Assembly (NCBI GenBank): GCA_010030605.1
Contig: RHCK01000025.1
Span: 1 to 10,556, forward strand
Reading direction: 5' to 3'
Origin: Acidimicrobiia bacterium
Lineage (GTDB): Bacteria; Actinomycetota; Acidimicrobiia; Acidimicrobiales; Ilumatobacteraceae
Length of the DNA stretch: 10,556 bases
Position numbers and translations under genes: made by a program
Notes under the pieces: generated by a model
The model's input: the letters and a program-made list of their open reading frames with translations, nothing else
Database searches by the model: none
What the model was told of the DNA's origin: nothing
Shown: positions 1 through 6,284 of the stretch, in pieces
Numbering within the stretch: position 1 is the first letter of the stretch
How the letters are laid out: the number at the start of each line of letters is the position of its first letter

Positions 1-371
1 TCACCAACCTCGTGCAGAACGCCATCAAATTCAGCGAACCCGGCTCCACCATTCACATGTCGGCCGAATTCGACGAGCGCCACCTCACTGTTTCCGTTCG
101 TGACGAAGGAGGTGGCATCCCGACATCCCACATCGAGGCCATTTTCGAGCCGTTCCACCAGGTCGATATGACGGATTCCGGACCGAGTTCCGGATCGGGG
201 CTGGGCTTGGCCATTTCCAAAGGAATCATCGAAGCCCATGGCGGAACGATCTGGGCCGAACGGGGAGTCGACAACGGAGCTCTCATTCGATTTCGGATTC
301 CCATTCGCGACGAAACGCCCTTCAACGGTCCGTCACGCGCGCATGAGCCAACGGTGGCGCGATCGTCATGA
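1..371 (+). CDS. Sensor histidine kinase, C-terminal ATPase domain (5' truncated)
   Basis: This is the last 122 residues of a histidine kinase; the frame is open to the left edge (first full codon at base 3), so sensor and dimerisation domains lie outside. The HATPase_c motifs appear in order: N box NLVQNAIKFS (visible residues 2-11), G1 box DEGGG (34-38), F box FEPF (48-51) and G2 box GSGLGLA (64-70), followed by the usual AHGG strand. The domain binds ATP and phosphorylates a histidine in the missing part. It ends with about 20 residues beyond the ATPase fold and has no fused receiver. Its TGA overlaps the ATG of the next gene (ATGA), so the two are translationally coupled, and the receiver is its likely partner. 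The signal sensed cannot be known from this fragment. Confidence 0.93.
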   Translation, partial: TNLVQNAIKFSEPGSTIHMSAEFDERHLTVSVRDEGGGIPTSHIEAIFEPFHQVDMTDSGPSSGSGLGLAISKGIIEAHGGTIWAERGVDNGALIRFRIPIRDETPFNGPSRAHEPTVARSS

Positions 372-742
372 GATCGATCCTGCTCGTGGAAGACAACGAG
401 GACATCCGCGCCATCACAGAGATCGCGCTGCGTCATGAATCACGGTTCGACGTTGTCGCCGCGGAAGGCGGCGAGGGTGCTCTACGCGAGGTGCAGGGAC
501 GCCCGTTCGATGCCATCGTCCTCGACGTGATGATGCCCGGAATGGACGGCCCCGAAACGCTGGCTGCCATCAGGCAACTGCCCGCCGCCCGGAACACCCC
601 GGTGATCTTCCTCACCGCCAAGGCGCAACCACGCGAGATTCAGCGACTCCTCGACTTGGGTGCGGTCGGGGTCATCACGAAACCATTCGACCCGCTGGGT
701 CTGGGTGCGAAAGTCGAGGAGATGCTCGGTGTCTCACGCTGA
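368..742 (+). CDS. Single-domain response regulator (CheY-like receiver)
   Basis: This 124-residue protein is one receiver domain with no output domain. The acidic pair is E8-D9, the phospho-acceptor is D53 in VLDVMMPGMDG, the switch threonine is T83 in FLTAKA, and the conserved lysine is K105 in TKPFDP; all active-site residues are intact. Length matches the CheY/PilH/Spo0F-type stand-alone family. The ATG start overlaps the kinase stop by 4 bases. Its own 3' end overlaps the HPt-like gene by 14 bases. It is expected to take phosphate from the upstream kinase and, with no DNA-binding domain, pass it on or act by protein contact. The position between a kinase and an HPt-like protein favours a phosphorelay intermediate (inference). 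Confidence 0.93.
   Translation: MRSILLVEDNEDIRAITEIALRHESRFDVVAAEGGEGALREVQGRPFDAIVLDVMMPGMDGPETLAAIRQLPAARNTPVIFLTAKAQPREIQRLLDLGAVGVITKPFDPLGLGAKVEEMLGVSR
716..721 (+). promoter_or_regulatory. Ribosome binding site deciding the HPt start
   Basis: GAGGAG lies inside the end of the receiver gene, 7 bases before the GTG at 729. It supports that GTG as the start of the HPt-like gene rather than the ATG at 660 in the same frame, which lies deep inside the receiver gene and would add 23 Arg/Ser-rich residues unlike a real protein. Confidence 0.6.
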
Positions 743-1115
743 ACAGACCTCGAACAGCGGCGACCTCCGACACGCAATATCGGAACTCTGGGAGCGGCGC
801 CGCGACGAGATTCTCGCGATGGTCGACTCGGCCATCGGGCTCGCCGAAGCCGCCAATTTCGTCGACGATGCCGACGACACAACCTTGTCAGCCGTGACCG
901 ACTTGCGGAACATCACCCATCAACTGATCGGCATCCTCGGCGTGTTCGGGATCGACGAGGTTCGTTCCCTGATGACGGAAATCGACACTGACGCGAATCG
1001 CGCCCTCGATCGCCGGAACGCCGCGCGAACCGGCGATCGTCTGAGACACCTTCGTGGACTGCTGGAGGAACGTCCCGGTGCTTCAGCGACTCCCGAAGAT
1101 CATCGCCCGCGCTGA
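729..1115 (+). CDS. HPt-like phosphotransfer protein
   Basis: This small, mainly helical protein (128 residues from the GTG start) carries a THQLIGILGVFG segment around H64. That resembles the HxLKGxxxxxG signature of histidine phosphotransfer (HPt) domains, with H64 as the candidate phospho-histidine. The Lys usually following His-x-Leu is Ile here (I67), so the match is imperfect and I did not confirm the four-helix fold. Length suits a stand-alone HPt protein. The start overlaps the receiver gene by 14 bases and has a good Shine-Dalgarno sequence inside it, so kinase, receiver and HPt probably form one transcript. The 3' end overlaps the convergent LuxR-type regulator by 33 bases. Expected role: shuttling phosphate between receivers, possibly to that regulator (inference). 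A diverged non-phosphorylated helical protein is the alternative. Confidence 0.7.
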   Translation: MSHAEQTSNSGDLRHAISELWERRRDEILAMVDSAIGLAEAANFVDDADDTTLSAVTDLRNITHQLIGILGVFGIDEVRSLMTEIDTDANRALDRRNAARTGDRLRHLRGLLEERPGASATPEDHRPR

Positions 1116-1775
1116 CTCATCCAGACCATTGAACAACAACGCCAGCTGAGTCCGGTTCTCTCGGCCCAACACGGTCAACATCCTCGACACCCGATTACGA
1201 ACCGTTTGAGCACCGAGAAAGACCCGTTGACTGATCTGCTTGTCGGTCATCCCCTGTCCGAGCAGTTCGAGAATCTCGAGATCGGTCCGACTGAGCGACA
1301 ACAAAGCCAACACACCTCGTTCGTCCAACCGACGCTTCACCTCGAGCGGCACGGTGAATCCCGTTCGGCGCGAACCGGTGACCACCGACGTCAAACGCTC
1401 CACGATGTCCTCGGGCGGCGACGACTTGTCCATGATTCCGTCGACACCGATCGCTTCGGCCTCCAGCAGAATCTCGTCGTTCACGAATCCGGTGAGCAAA
1501 AGAATTCGCACGCTCGGTGCGTCCTGACGCAGACGCTTGGCGAGTTCCAAACCACTCGTCCCTTTCAGTCGAATGTCGAGGACCACCGCGTCGACATCGG
1601 TGTCCGTGAGCAATTCGATGGTGTCGTCGAATCCTTCGGTCTGCGCCGTCACCTCGAAACTCGACGAGGCGTTCAGAACCGTCGTCAGAGCTTCACGAAC
1701 GATCGAATGGTCGTCACAGACGAGCACTCGCACTTTGCTGGTCTCCGCTTCTTTGGTCGAACTTTCGCTCTTCAT
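1083..1775 (-). CDS. NarL/LuxR-family response regulator
   Basis: This 230-residue two-domain regulator has an N-terminal receiver with acidic pair D21-D22, phospho-acceptor D67 (VVLDIRLKG), T95 and K117. A C-terminal LuxR-type helix-turn-helix spans about residues 161-214 (LSRTDLEILELLGQGMTDKQ onward, with recognition helix around AQTVRNRVSRML). Phosphorylation normally promotes dimerisation and DNA binding in this family. I chose the ATG at 1775 because the receiver fold starts about 16 residues later; the frame stays open 47 codons upstream but that part crosses the intergenic inverted repeats and has no domain. The gene is divergent from the LPxTG-glycan operon and convergent with the HPt gene. 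No kinase is adjacent on its strand, so the nearby kinase/receiver/HPt set is a plausible phosphate source. Control of the divergent operon is an inference. Confidence 0.92.
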   Translation of the reverse strand: MKSESSTKEAETSKVRVLVCDDHSIVREALTTVLNASSSFEVTAQTEGFDDTIELLTDTDVDAVVLDIRLKGTSGLELAKRLRQDAPSVRILLLTGFVNDEILLEAEAIGVDGIMDKSSPPEDIVERLTSVVTGSRRTGFTVPLEVKRRLDERGVLALLSLSRTDLEILELLGQGMTDKQISQRVFLGAQTVRNRVSRMLTVLGRENRTQLALLFNGLDESARAMIFGSR

Positions 1776-1801
1776 TGCCTTTGATCCGCCTCTCGTGTAG
1801 T

Positions 1802-1818
1802 GAACGTTTCCGACGTTC
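1802..1818. repeat. Perfect inverted repeat GAACGT-N5-ACGTTC
   Basis: Two perfect 6-base arms (1802-1807 and 1813-1818) flank a 5-base centre, 27 bases upstream of the regulator's ATG. Size and position fit a dimer-binding operator, for instance for autoregulation, or a small stem-loop in the regulator's leader. The symmetry is directly seen; the function is inferred. Confidence 0.5.
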
Positions 1819-1850
1819 GCGGTACCACTCAATGCGATCCGTTTCATCGA

Positions 1851-1871
1851 ACAAATGCAATTCACTTTTGT
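1851..1871. repeat. Imperfect 21-bp palindrome ACAAA...TTTGT
   Basis: The 21-base element has five perfectly paired outer bases (ACAAA/TTTGT) and two further paired positions inside, centred at 1861. It sits near the middle of the divergent region in an AT-rich patch. It could be an operator for a dimeric regulator, possibly the adjacent LuxR-type protein. Confidence 0.4.
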
Positions 1872-2018
1872 CTTGATTCGGTCTGCTCGCTCGCACCTTA
1901 CGGTTATTGATGTCATCGCGTATGGGATAAAAGCCGATGAACGACATTTGTTCTTCGGTGAATTTCGAACCCGTCACTACCTTGCGCCACATCACGACCA
2001 GAGGTCGCGGATGAACAC

Positions 2019-2024
2019 AGGAGG
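2019..2024 (+). promoter_or_regulatory. Strong Shine-Dalgarno AGGAGG for the LPxTG protein
   Basis: A full consensus AGGAGG stands 5 bases before the ATG at 2030. A second in-frame ATG at 2036 is 11 bases away, so 2030 is the better start. The genes after this one have weak or no such site and probably depend on coupling to it. Confidence 0.8.
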
Positions 2025-2029
2025 GAACG

Positions 2030-4054
2030 ATGGATATGCCGACAACAGCGAAAGACCGAGAGGGGTTTTGGCATCGAACGAACAGCAGTCGCCGAGGAGC
2101 ACTGTTCGCCGTGCTTTCATTGGCGATCGTTGCGACGATCTGGACCAGTGCTCTGGCGAATCGGGCCGATGCGGCCAACGGTCCGTCGGTCGAACTCGAG
2201 CAATGTTCCAACGGATCGGCGACGTGTGACGCTTCGCACACCGCCAATTGGCAGACCGGAAGTTTGAACGCCTCGAACTCTCACTTCTCTGAGGGCGAGT
2301 CGGTTCCCTACCGATCGGTCATCCAAGGACTCACCGTTGGCGCGACATACGGCGTCACCATTTCCTGGAAGTCGAGCGACAGCGGACGACACACCATCGA
2401 CTACGTCACGTCGTACGACCGCACCGAGGTCGGCGCCGACCCGTGCGCCGGTTCGGTGTGTTCCGGTAGCCCGGTCACCCTCGGCATTCCGTCGAACCCC
2501 AGCCTCGGAATCACCCAAGCGAGCGGTCATCTGTCGCTCTGGGGCGGAACTTTCACTCCGAGTTCCTCGACCGTCCCGAACACCGGCGATCTGTGTGGCG
2601 ATGCGACATGCACGATCACCTCCAACCCGTCCGGTTATTCACTGAGTGGCACATTGGACACCACCAGCACCACGTCCATGGTCGTGACCTTCACCGCTTC
2701 GACCACCACCGCGGTTCTCGCGTGGGGTGGTCATATCGCGTCCCAGATCGACTGGGGAATCGGCCTGTCCGCCGGCGCCGTGAACGGCGCGAGCTATCAC
2801 ATGTACTTCTCCGAACTCCAGTGCTCCGACATGAACTGCAACGTCGGTCAGAAAGACCGCTCGATGTCGGCGACCGCCGTGACGGTGCCCGGTTCGATCT
2901 CGATTCGCAAGAGCGCCAGTGTCTCGGGCGCCACCGCGTTCGGTTTCACCGCCACTCCCGCACCTCTGTCGTCGTTCGACTTGGTCGACGACGCCTCCAT
3001 CGACGTTCCCGATGCGACCCCGGCATTTCGAACCTTTGCCGACATCGTGGACTTCACCTCGTACACCATCACCGAGTCGTCGATTTCCTTGTGGACCCTC
3101 ACCAACATCGCGTGCACGGTTCAAGGCGCCAACGGAGGCACCCAAACCGTGGATGGTCGGTCGGTGGTGATCGATCTTCGCGAGGGAGAGCTCGTGGACT
3201 GCACGTTCTCGAACTCCCGCGATCCGCAGCCCGCGATCTCTCTCGCCAAGACCGCCGACCCGTCGACGTTCTCGGTCGTGGGCGACGTGGTGACCTACAC
3301 CTACACCATCAGCAACACCGGCGACTCCGACATCGGTCCCGCACAATTCACCACCACCGATGATCGGATCAGTGGCGGCACTGCGTTCGATTGTGGAGCC
3401 TCCACCAAGGTCCTCACCGTGGGCTCCTCGTTCACGTGCACTCACACCTACACGATCTCGGCCGATGACATTTCGGCAGGATCCGTGAAGAACACGGCGA
3501 CCGCACACGTGGGCCAGTTGAATTCGGCGCCCGCGGATGCGACGATCACCTTCGTCCCGCCGGCTACGACGACAACAACGACGACCACGACAACTCCCGT
3601 CACGACCACAACCGTCGCTGAAACCACGACGACGATCCCCGAAACGACGACGACCGTGACCGCCACCACAGTGGTGGATCAAGAAGCCACGACCACGACA
3701 CTTCCCGCGACAACAACCGTCCCTGCGACAACCACCGTCCCCGATACCTGCGTGACGATTCCTCGCGAGTCGACCACGACTCCGAGCTCGAGCGTCGCAG
3801 TGCAGGGAACGGTCGTGGCGACCGCAGTCTGCGAGATTCCCACCACGGTGCCCGGAACGATCGTCATTGCGGGTGGCACGACCACCACCACGCCGCAACC
3901 GACCACCACATCATCGACGAGGTTGCCCACCACCGGGTCCGACACCGGAACATCCCGACAGATCGTCCTCCTGCTATTGGCTCTCGGCACCTCCTTGGTG
4001 ATCATCTCCCGTCGTCGTCTCGCGTCGACTGATTCCGATCGGACCCCACGATGA
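2030..4054 (+). CDS. LPxTG cell-wall-anchored surface protein, DUF11-like domain and Thr-rich stalk
   Basis: This 674-residue protein is built for export and wall attachment. A long signal peptide has RR at 21-22, a hydrophobic core at 24-43 and a probable cleavage after ADA (46-48). Residues 50-280 are a beta-rich Cys-containing region of the SVPYR...GLTVG...DYVTSYDRT type found at the front of other large secreted repeat proteins. About 288-396 resembles a prealbumin-like (SpaA-type) Ig fold. About 402-508 is a DUF11-like repeat (AKTADPSTFSVVGDVVTYTY). A Thr-rich stalk covers 513-570 and 617-630, interrupted by a segment with two cysteines (C574, C601). The C-terminus has the sortase signal LPTTG (632-636), a membrane segment (about 644-660) and RRR. 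It should end covalently linked to the wall by a sortase, none of which is encoded here. Its stop overlaps the glycosyltransferase start (ATGA). The ligand or structural role is unknown. Confidence 0.9.
   Translation: MDMPTTAKDREGFWHRTNSSRRGALFAVLSLAIVATIWTSALANRADAANGPSVELEQCSNGSATCDASHTANWQTGSLNASNSHFSEGESVPYRSVIQGLTVGATYGVTISWKSSDSGRHTIDYVTSYDRTEVGADPCAGSVCSGSPVTLGIPSNPSLGITQASGHLSLWGGTFTPSSSTVPNTGDLCGDATCTITSNPSGYSLSGTLDTTSTTSMVVTFTASTTTAVLAWGGHIASQIDWGIGLSAGAVNGASYHMYFSELQCSDMNCNVGQKDRSMSATAVTVPGSISIRKSASVSGATAFGFTATPAPLSSFDLVDDASIDVPDATPAFRTFADIVDFTSYTITESSISLWTLTNIACTVQGANGGTQTVDGRSVVIDLREGELVDCTFSNSRDPQPAISLAKTADPSTFSVVGDVVTYTYTISNTGDSDIGPAQFTTTDDRISGGTAFDCGASTKVLTVGSSFTCTHTYTISADDISAGSVKNTATAHVGQLNSAPADATITFVPPATTTTTTTTTTPVTTTTVAETTTTIPETTTTVTATTVVDQEATTTTLPATTTVPATTTVPDTCVTIPRESTTTPSSSVAVQGTVVATAVCEIPTTVPGTIVIAGGTTTTTPQPTTTSSTRLPTTGSDTGTSRQIVLLLLALGTSLVIISRRRLASTDSDRTPR
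3566..3739 (+). repeat. Low-complexity ACN/ACG repeat coding the Thr-rich stalk
   Basis: This stretch encodes residues 513-570, runs of four to ten threonines spaced by Val-Pro, Val-Ala-Glu, Ile-Pro-Glu and similar. Codon choice among the Thr codons is mixed (ACG, ACC, ACA), so the DNA is a degenerate rather than exact repeat. Such stalks usually lift a binding domain off the wall and are common O-glycosylation targets. The low complexity makes length variation between strains likely. Confidence 0.85.
3878..3919 (+). repeat. Second Thr-rich segment before the sortase motif
   Basis: This encodes residues 617-630 (TTTTTPQPTTTSST), directly before LPTTG. It is separated from the main stalk by about 46 residues containing C574 and C601. 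Confidence 0.75.
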
Positions 4055-5229
4055 GCCCGAACACTCTCTCGCATCGTCCTGAATCGAACGCGGAGGGGCC
4101 ACGGCGCTACGCGATGATCAGCACTCTGCCCCCCACCGCTTGTGGTCTGGCCACTTTCGGGGCGGCTCTGTCACGGAGCCTCGCAACGCGTCCCGGAGTC
4201 CGAATGGACGGAATCAGAGTCATCGACTCGGCAGAGATGGCCGAGCCCACGATCTCTCGGTCGATGAATTGGTTCATCGACCGAGAGGACTCCTTGGACG
4301 AAGTCATCGAATGCTCGAGCGCCTATGACGGCGTTTTCATCCAGCACGAATACGGAATCTTCGGCCCGAACGACGGATCGGCCATCGTGGATCTTCTCGA
4401 ACACATCTCGGTTCCGTCGATCACCACGCTGCACACCGTTCCGCTGCATCCGAGCCCCAATCAACGTCACCTACTCGAAGCCGTCGTCGACCGCTCTTCG
4501 TTCTCGGTCACCATGACCAAGAGTGCTCGGTCGCGTTTGGTCGAAATGTACGACGTCGACGCGTCCAAGGTCGCGTGCATTCCTCACGGAGCTTCGATCC
4601 CCTCCGGCGCCGCGTACATCGAACCCACGCCGTACAAACTGCTCACGTGGGGTCTGATCGGCCCCGGCAAAGGAATCGAACATGTCATCGAGGCCATCGC
4701 CCTTTTGGTCGATGCCTATCCGGAAATCGAATACGTCGTCGCGGGAGCGACCCATCCGAAGGTGCTGGCTCGCGAAGGTGAGAAATACCGCGACGGTCTG
4801 ATCGATCTCGCCGAGCGTCTCGGAGTGTCGGATCACGTTGTCTTCGACCCGCACTATCGCACCCTCGACGAACTCGACGCCCTGGTACTCGACAGCGAAC
4901 TCGTCGTGTTGCCCTACGACTCGCCCGATCAGATCACGTCCGGGGTTCTCGTCGACGCGGTCACCGCCGGAAAACCGGTACTGGCCACCGATTTCCCTCA
5001 CGCCCGAGAGCTCAGCCGTGGCGGAGCGGTTCGGGTGGTTCCTCGTCGTACTGCGCTCGAATTGGCCCGGGGAATGGATCACATCCTCGGATCCCGATCG
5101 ACACGGACCTTCATGCGCCAGGCCGCCCGACGGCTCGCGCCTCAGCATTCGTGGCCCAATGTCGCGCGGTCGTACACCCGCCTCATGCGTTCCGCTGGAT
5201 CGCGACAGTCGAGGCAGTTCGCGTCATGA
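4051..5229 (+). CDS. Glycosyltransferase, GT4-like (GT-B fold)
   Basis: This 392-residue protein has the two-lobed GT-B layout of GT4 retaining transferases. The N-terminal lobe shows the acceptor-side loop PPTACGLATFG (27-37), QHEYGIFG (98-105), HTVPLHP (128-134) and PHG (178-180). The C-terminal lobe starts with GLIGPGKGIEHVIEAI (201-216), the phosphate-binding GxxxxxKG region, and holds DQITSGVLVDAVTAGKPVLA (293-312). At the E-x7-E positions typical of GT4 it has Q294 and D302, so the catalytic pattern is altered. No signal peptide or membrane helix is visible, so it should act in the cytoplasm on a nucleotide sugar. It starts within the stop of the LPxTG gene and ends within the start of the toroid gene, both ATGA overlaps. 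Sugar and acceptor are unknown; the GH130 neighbour hints at a mannoside. Confidence 0.88.
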   Translation: MSPNTLSHRPESNAEGPRRYAMISTLPPTACGLATFGAALSRSLATRPGVRMDGIRVIDSAEMAEPTISRSMNWFIDREDSLDEVIECSSAYDGVFIQHEYGIFGPNDGSAIVDLLEHISVPSITTLHTVPLHPSPNQRHLLEAVVDRSSFSVTMTKSARSRLVEMYDVDASKVACIPHGASIPSGAAYIEPTPYKLLTWGLIGPGKGIEHVIEAIALLVDAYPEIEYVVAGATHPKVLAREGEKYRDGLIDLAERLGVSDHVVFDPHYRTLDELDALVLDSELVVLPYDSPDQITSGVLVDAVTAGKPVLATDFPHARELSRGGAVRVVPRRTALELARGMDHILGSRSTRTFMRQAARRLAPQHSWPNVARSYTRLMRSAGSRQSRQFAS

Positions 5230-6284
5230 TCTCCATCTCCCGCGGTATGCACCAACCGATGCGCACCGATCATCTGTTGACACTCGCCGACTCTCGAGGA
5301 ATCCTCGAACACGCCAACGGCACGGTCCCCCGCCTCGCCCACGGCTACTGCACCGACGACAACGCGCGCTTGTTGATCTTCGCCGTTCGTGACGGCGGCG
5401 CTTCTCGGGGCACGGAGATGCTCGCCCATCTGGCCATGCGCTTCGTCCAGGATTCCCAAGTCCCCGATGGGGCGGTGCGAAATCGAATGTCGTTCACGAG
5501 ACAGTGGGTCGACGAACCATCGACGAACGATTGCTGGGGTCGTGCGGTGTGGGCTTTGGGCACCGCTGCCGCACGGAGCAACGACGCTCTGCTGCGACAT
5601 CGCGGTCTCAATGGCTTCGAGCGTTCGACCCGCCTCGACTCTGCGTGGTTGCGATCTCGTTGTTTCGCCGCACTCGGCGCGGCCGAAATTCTCGGACGCG
5701 ACCCCTACCACCCGACTGCCCGTCGGGTGCTTGGTGACGCCGCCGATCGAATTCCCACTCTGCCGCAATCACGGGCGGTCGGTTCCGCCGAAAACCGGGG
5801 ATCGAACTCCGTGACATGGTTGTGGCCGGAACGACGACTCACGTACGCCAACGCCGTCATCCCCGAGGTACTGATCGCCGCCGGAACGCTTCTGGGCGAG
5901 AAACGACATCTTCAACGAGGATTGGAACTTCTCGATTGGTTGGTGCGTACGGAGAGCAACGATGGTCATCTTTCGGTCACCTCCCACGTCGGCCGCGGGC
6001 CCACGGACACCGGACCTCAGTTCGACCAGCAGCCGATCGAAGTTGCCGCCATCGCCGATGCGACCCACCGAGCGTGGCTGGCAACCGACGATCCCCGTTG
6101 GCTCGACGATTTCGAGTCCTGTCGCAGTTGGTTCTGCGGACACAACGACGTCGGTGTCGAGATGTTCGATCGTGCGAGCTCTGGTGGATACGACGGTCTG
6201 ACACCCACCGGCCCGAATCTCAATCAAGGCGCCGAGTCCACCTTGGCCATGCTCTCCACCCTGCAGGAACGAATGCCGACATGA
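5226..6284 (+). CDS. Probable alpha/alpha-toroid carbohydrate-active protein
   Basis: This soluble 352-residue protein is rich in helix-pair patterns, as in (alpha/alpha)6-barrel sugar enzymes. Conserved-looking segments are YCTDDNAR (41-48), NDCWGRAVWALG (101-112), RLDSAWLRSR (136-145), WLWPERRLTYANAVIPEVL (198-216), FDQQPIEVAAIADA (266-279) and NQGAESTLAML (333-343). From memory, this pattern belongs to proteins found beside GT4 and GH130 genes whose activity is not established; I cannot name a reaction. Acidic residues D44, D45 and E272 in these motifs are candidates for catalysis. I chose the ATG at 5226 because it overlaps the previous stop (ATGA); the frame opens 25 codons earlier, but that part lies in the glycosyltransferase gene. 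No signal peptide is seen. Its start and end both overlap neighbours, which argues for joint work on one glycan. Confidence 0.75.
   Translation: MISISRGMHQPMRTDHLLTLADSRGILEHANGTVPRLAHGYCTDDNARLLIFAVRDGGASRGTEMLAHLAMRFVQDSQVPDGAVRNRMSFTRQWVDEPSTNDCWGRAVWALGTAAARSNDALLRHRGLNGFERSTRLDSAWLRSRCFAALGAAEILGRDPYHPTARRVLGDAADRIPTLPQSRAVGSAENRGSNSVTWLWPERRLTYANAVIPEVLIAAGTLLGEKRHLQRGLELLDWLVRTESNDGHLSVTSHVGRGPTDTGPQFDQQPIEVAAIADATHRAWLATDDPRWLDDFESCRSWFCGHNDVGVEMFDRASSGGYDGLTPTGPNLNQGAESTLAMLSTLQERMPT

Larger units (their letters stand above)
1776..2029. promoter_or_regulatory. Divergent intergenic region with candidate promoters
   Basis: These 254 bases separate the start of the LuxR-type regulator (-) from the start of the LPxTG operon (+), so both promoters should be here. 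The middle part (about 1846-1960) is visibly richer in A and T than the flanking genes. Two inverted repeats are described separately. On the + strand, GGTTAT at 1902 and GGGATA at 1924, 16 bases apart, loosely resemble an actinobacterial SigB/SigF-type promoter, but this is a weak match. I see no convincing ORF, RNA gene or riboswitch. Confidence 0.6.

Noticed and set aside
1776..1916. N-terminal extension of the LuxR-type regulator by 47 codons
   Set aside because: The extra residues show no domain, run through an inverted repeat and the promoter region, and the receiver fold begins just after the ATG at 1775.
3564..3760. ACG/ACC-rich tract as a possible CRISPR array or DNA satellite
   Set aside because: There are no constant repeats with unique spacers; it is in frame and codes the threonine stalk of a wall protein.
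2639..3898. 419-codon open frame on the - strand opposite the LPxTG gene
   Set aside because: The translation is Gly/Arg-rich low complexity, a mirror of Thr/Ser/Val codons on the coding strand, while the + strand has a signal peptide, Ig-like domains and a sortase signal.
5151..5225. Earlier start for the toroid gene inside the glycosyltransferase
   Set aside because: It would overlap the upstream gene by 79 bases, and the ATGA junction at 5226 fits the pattern of the other junctions.
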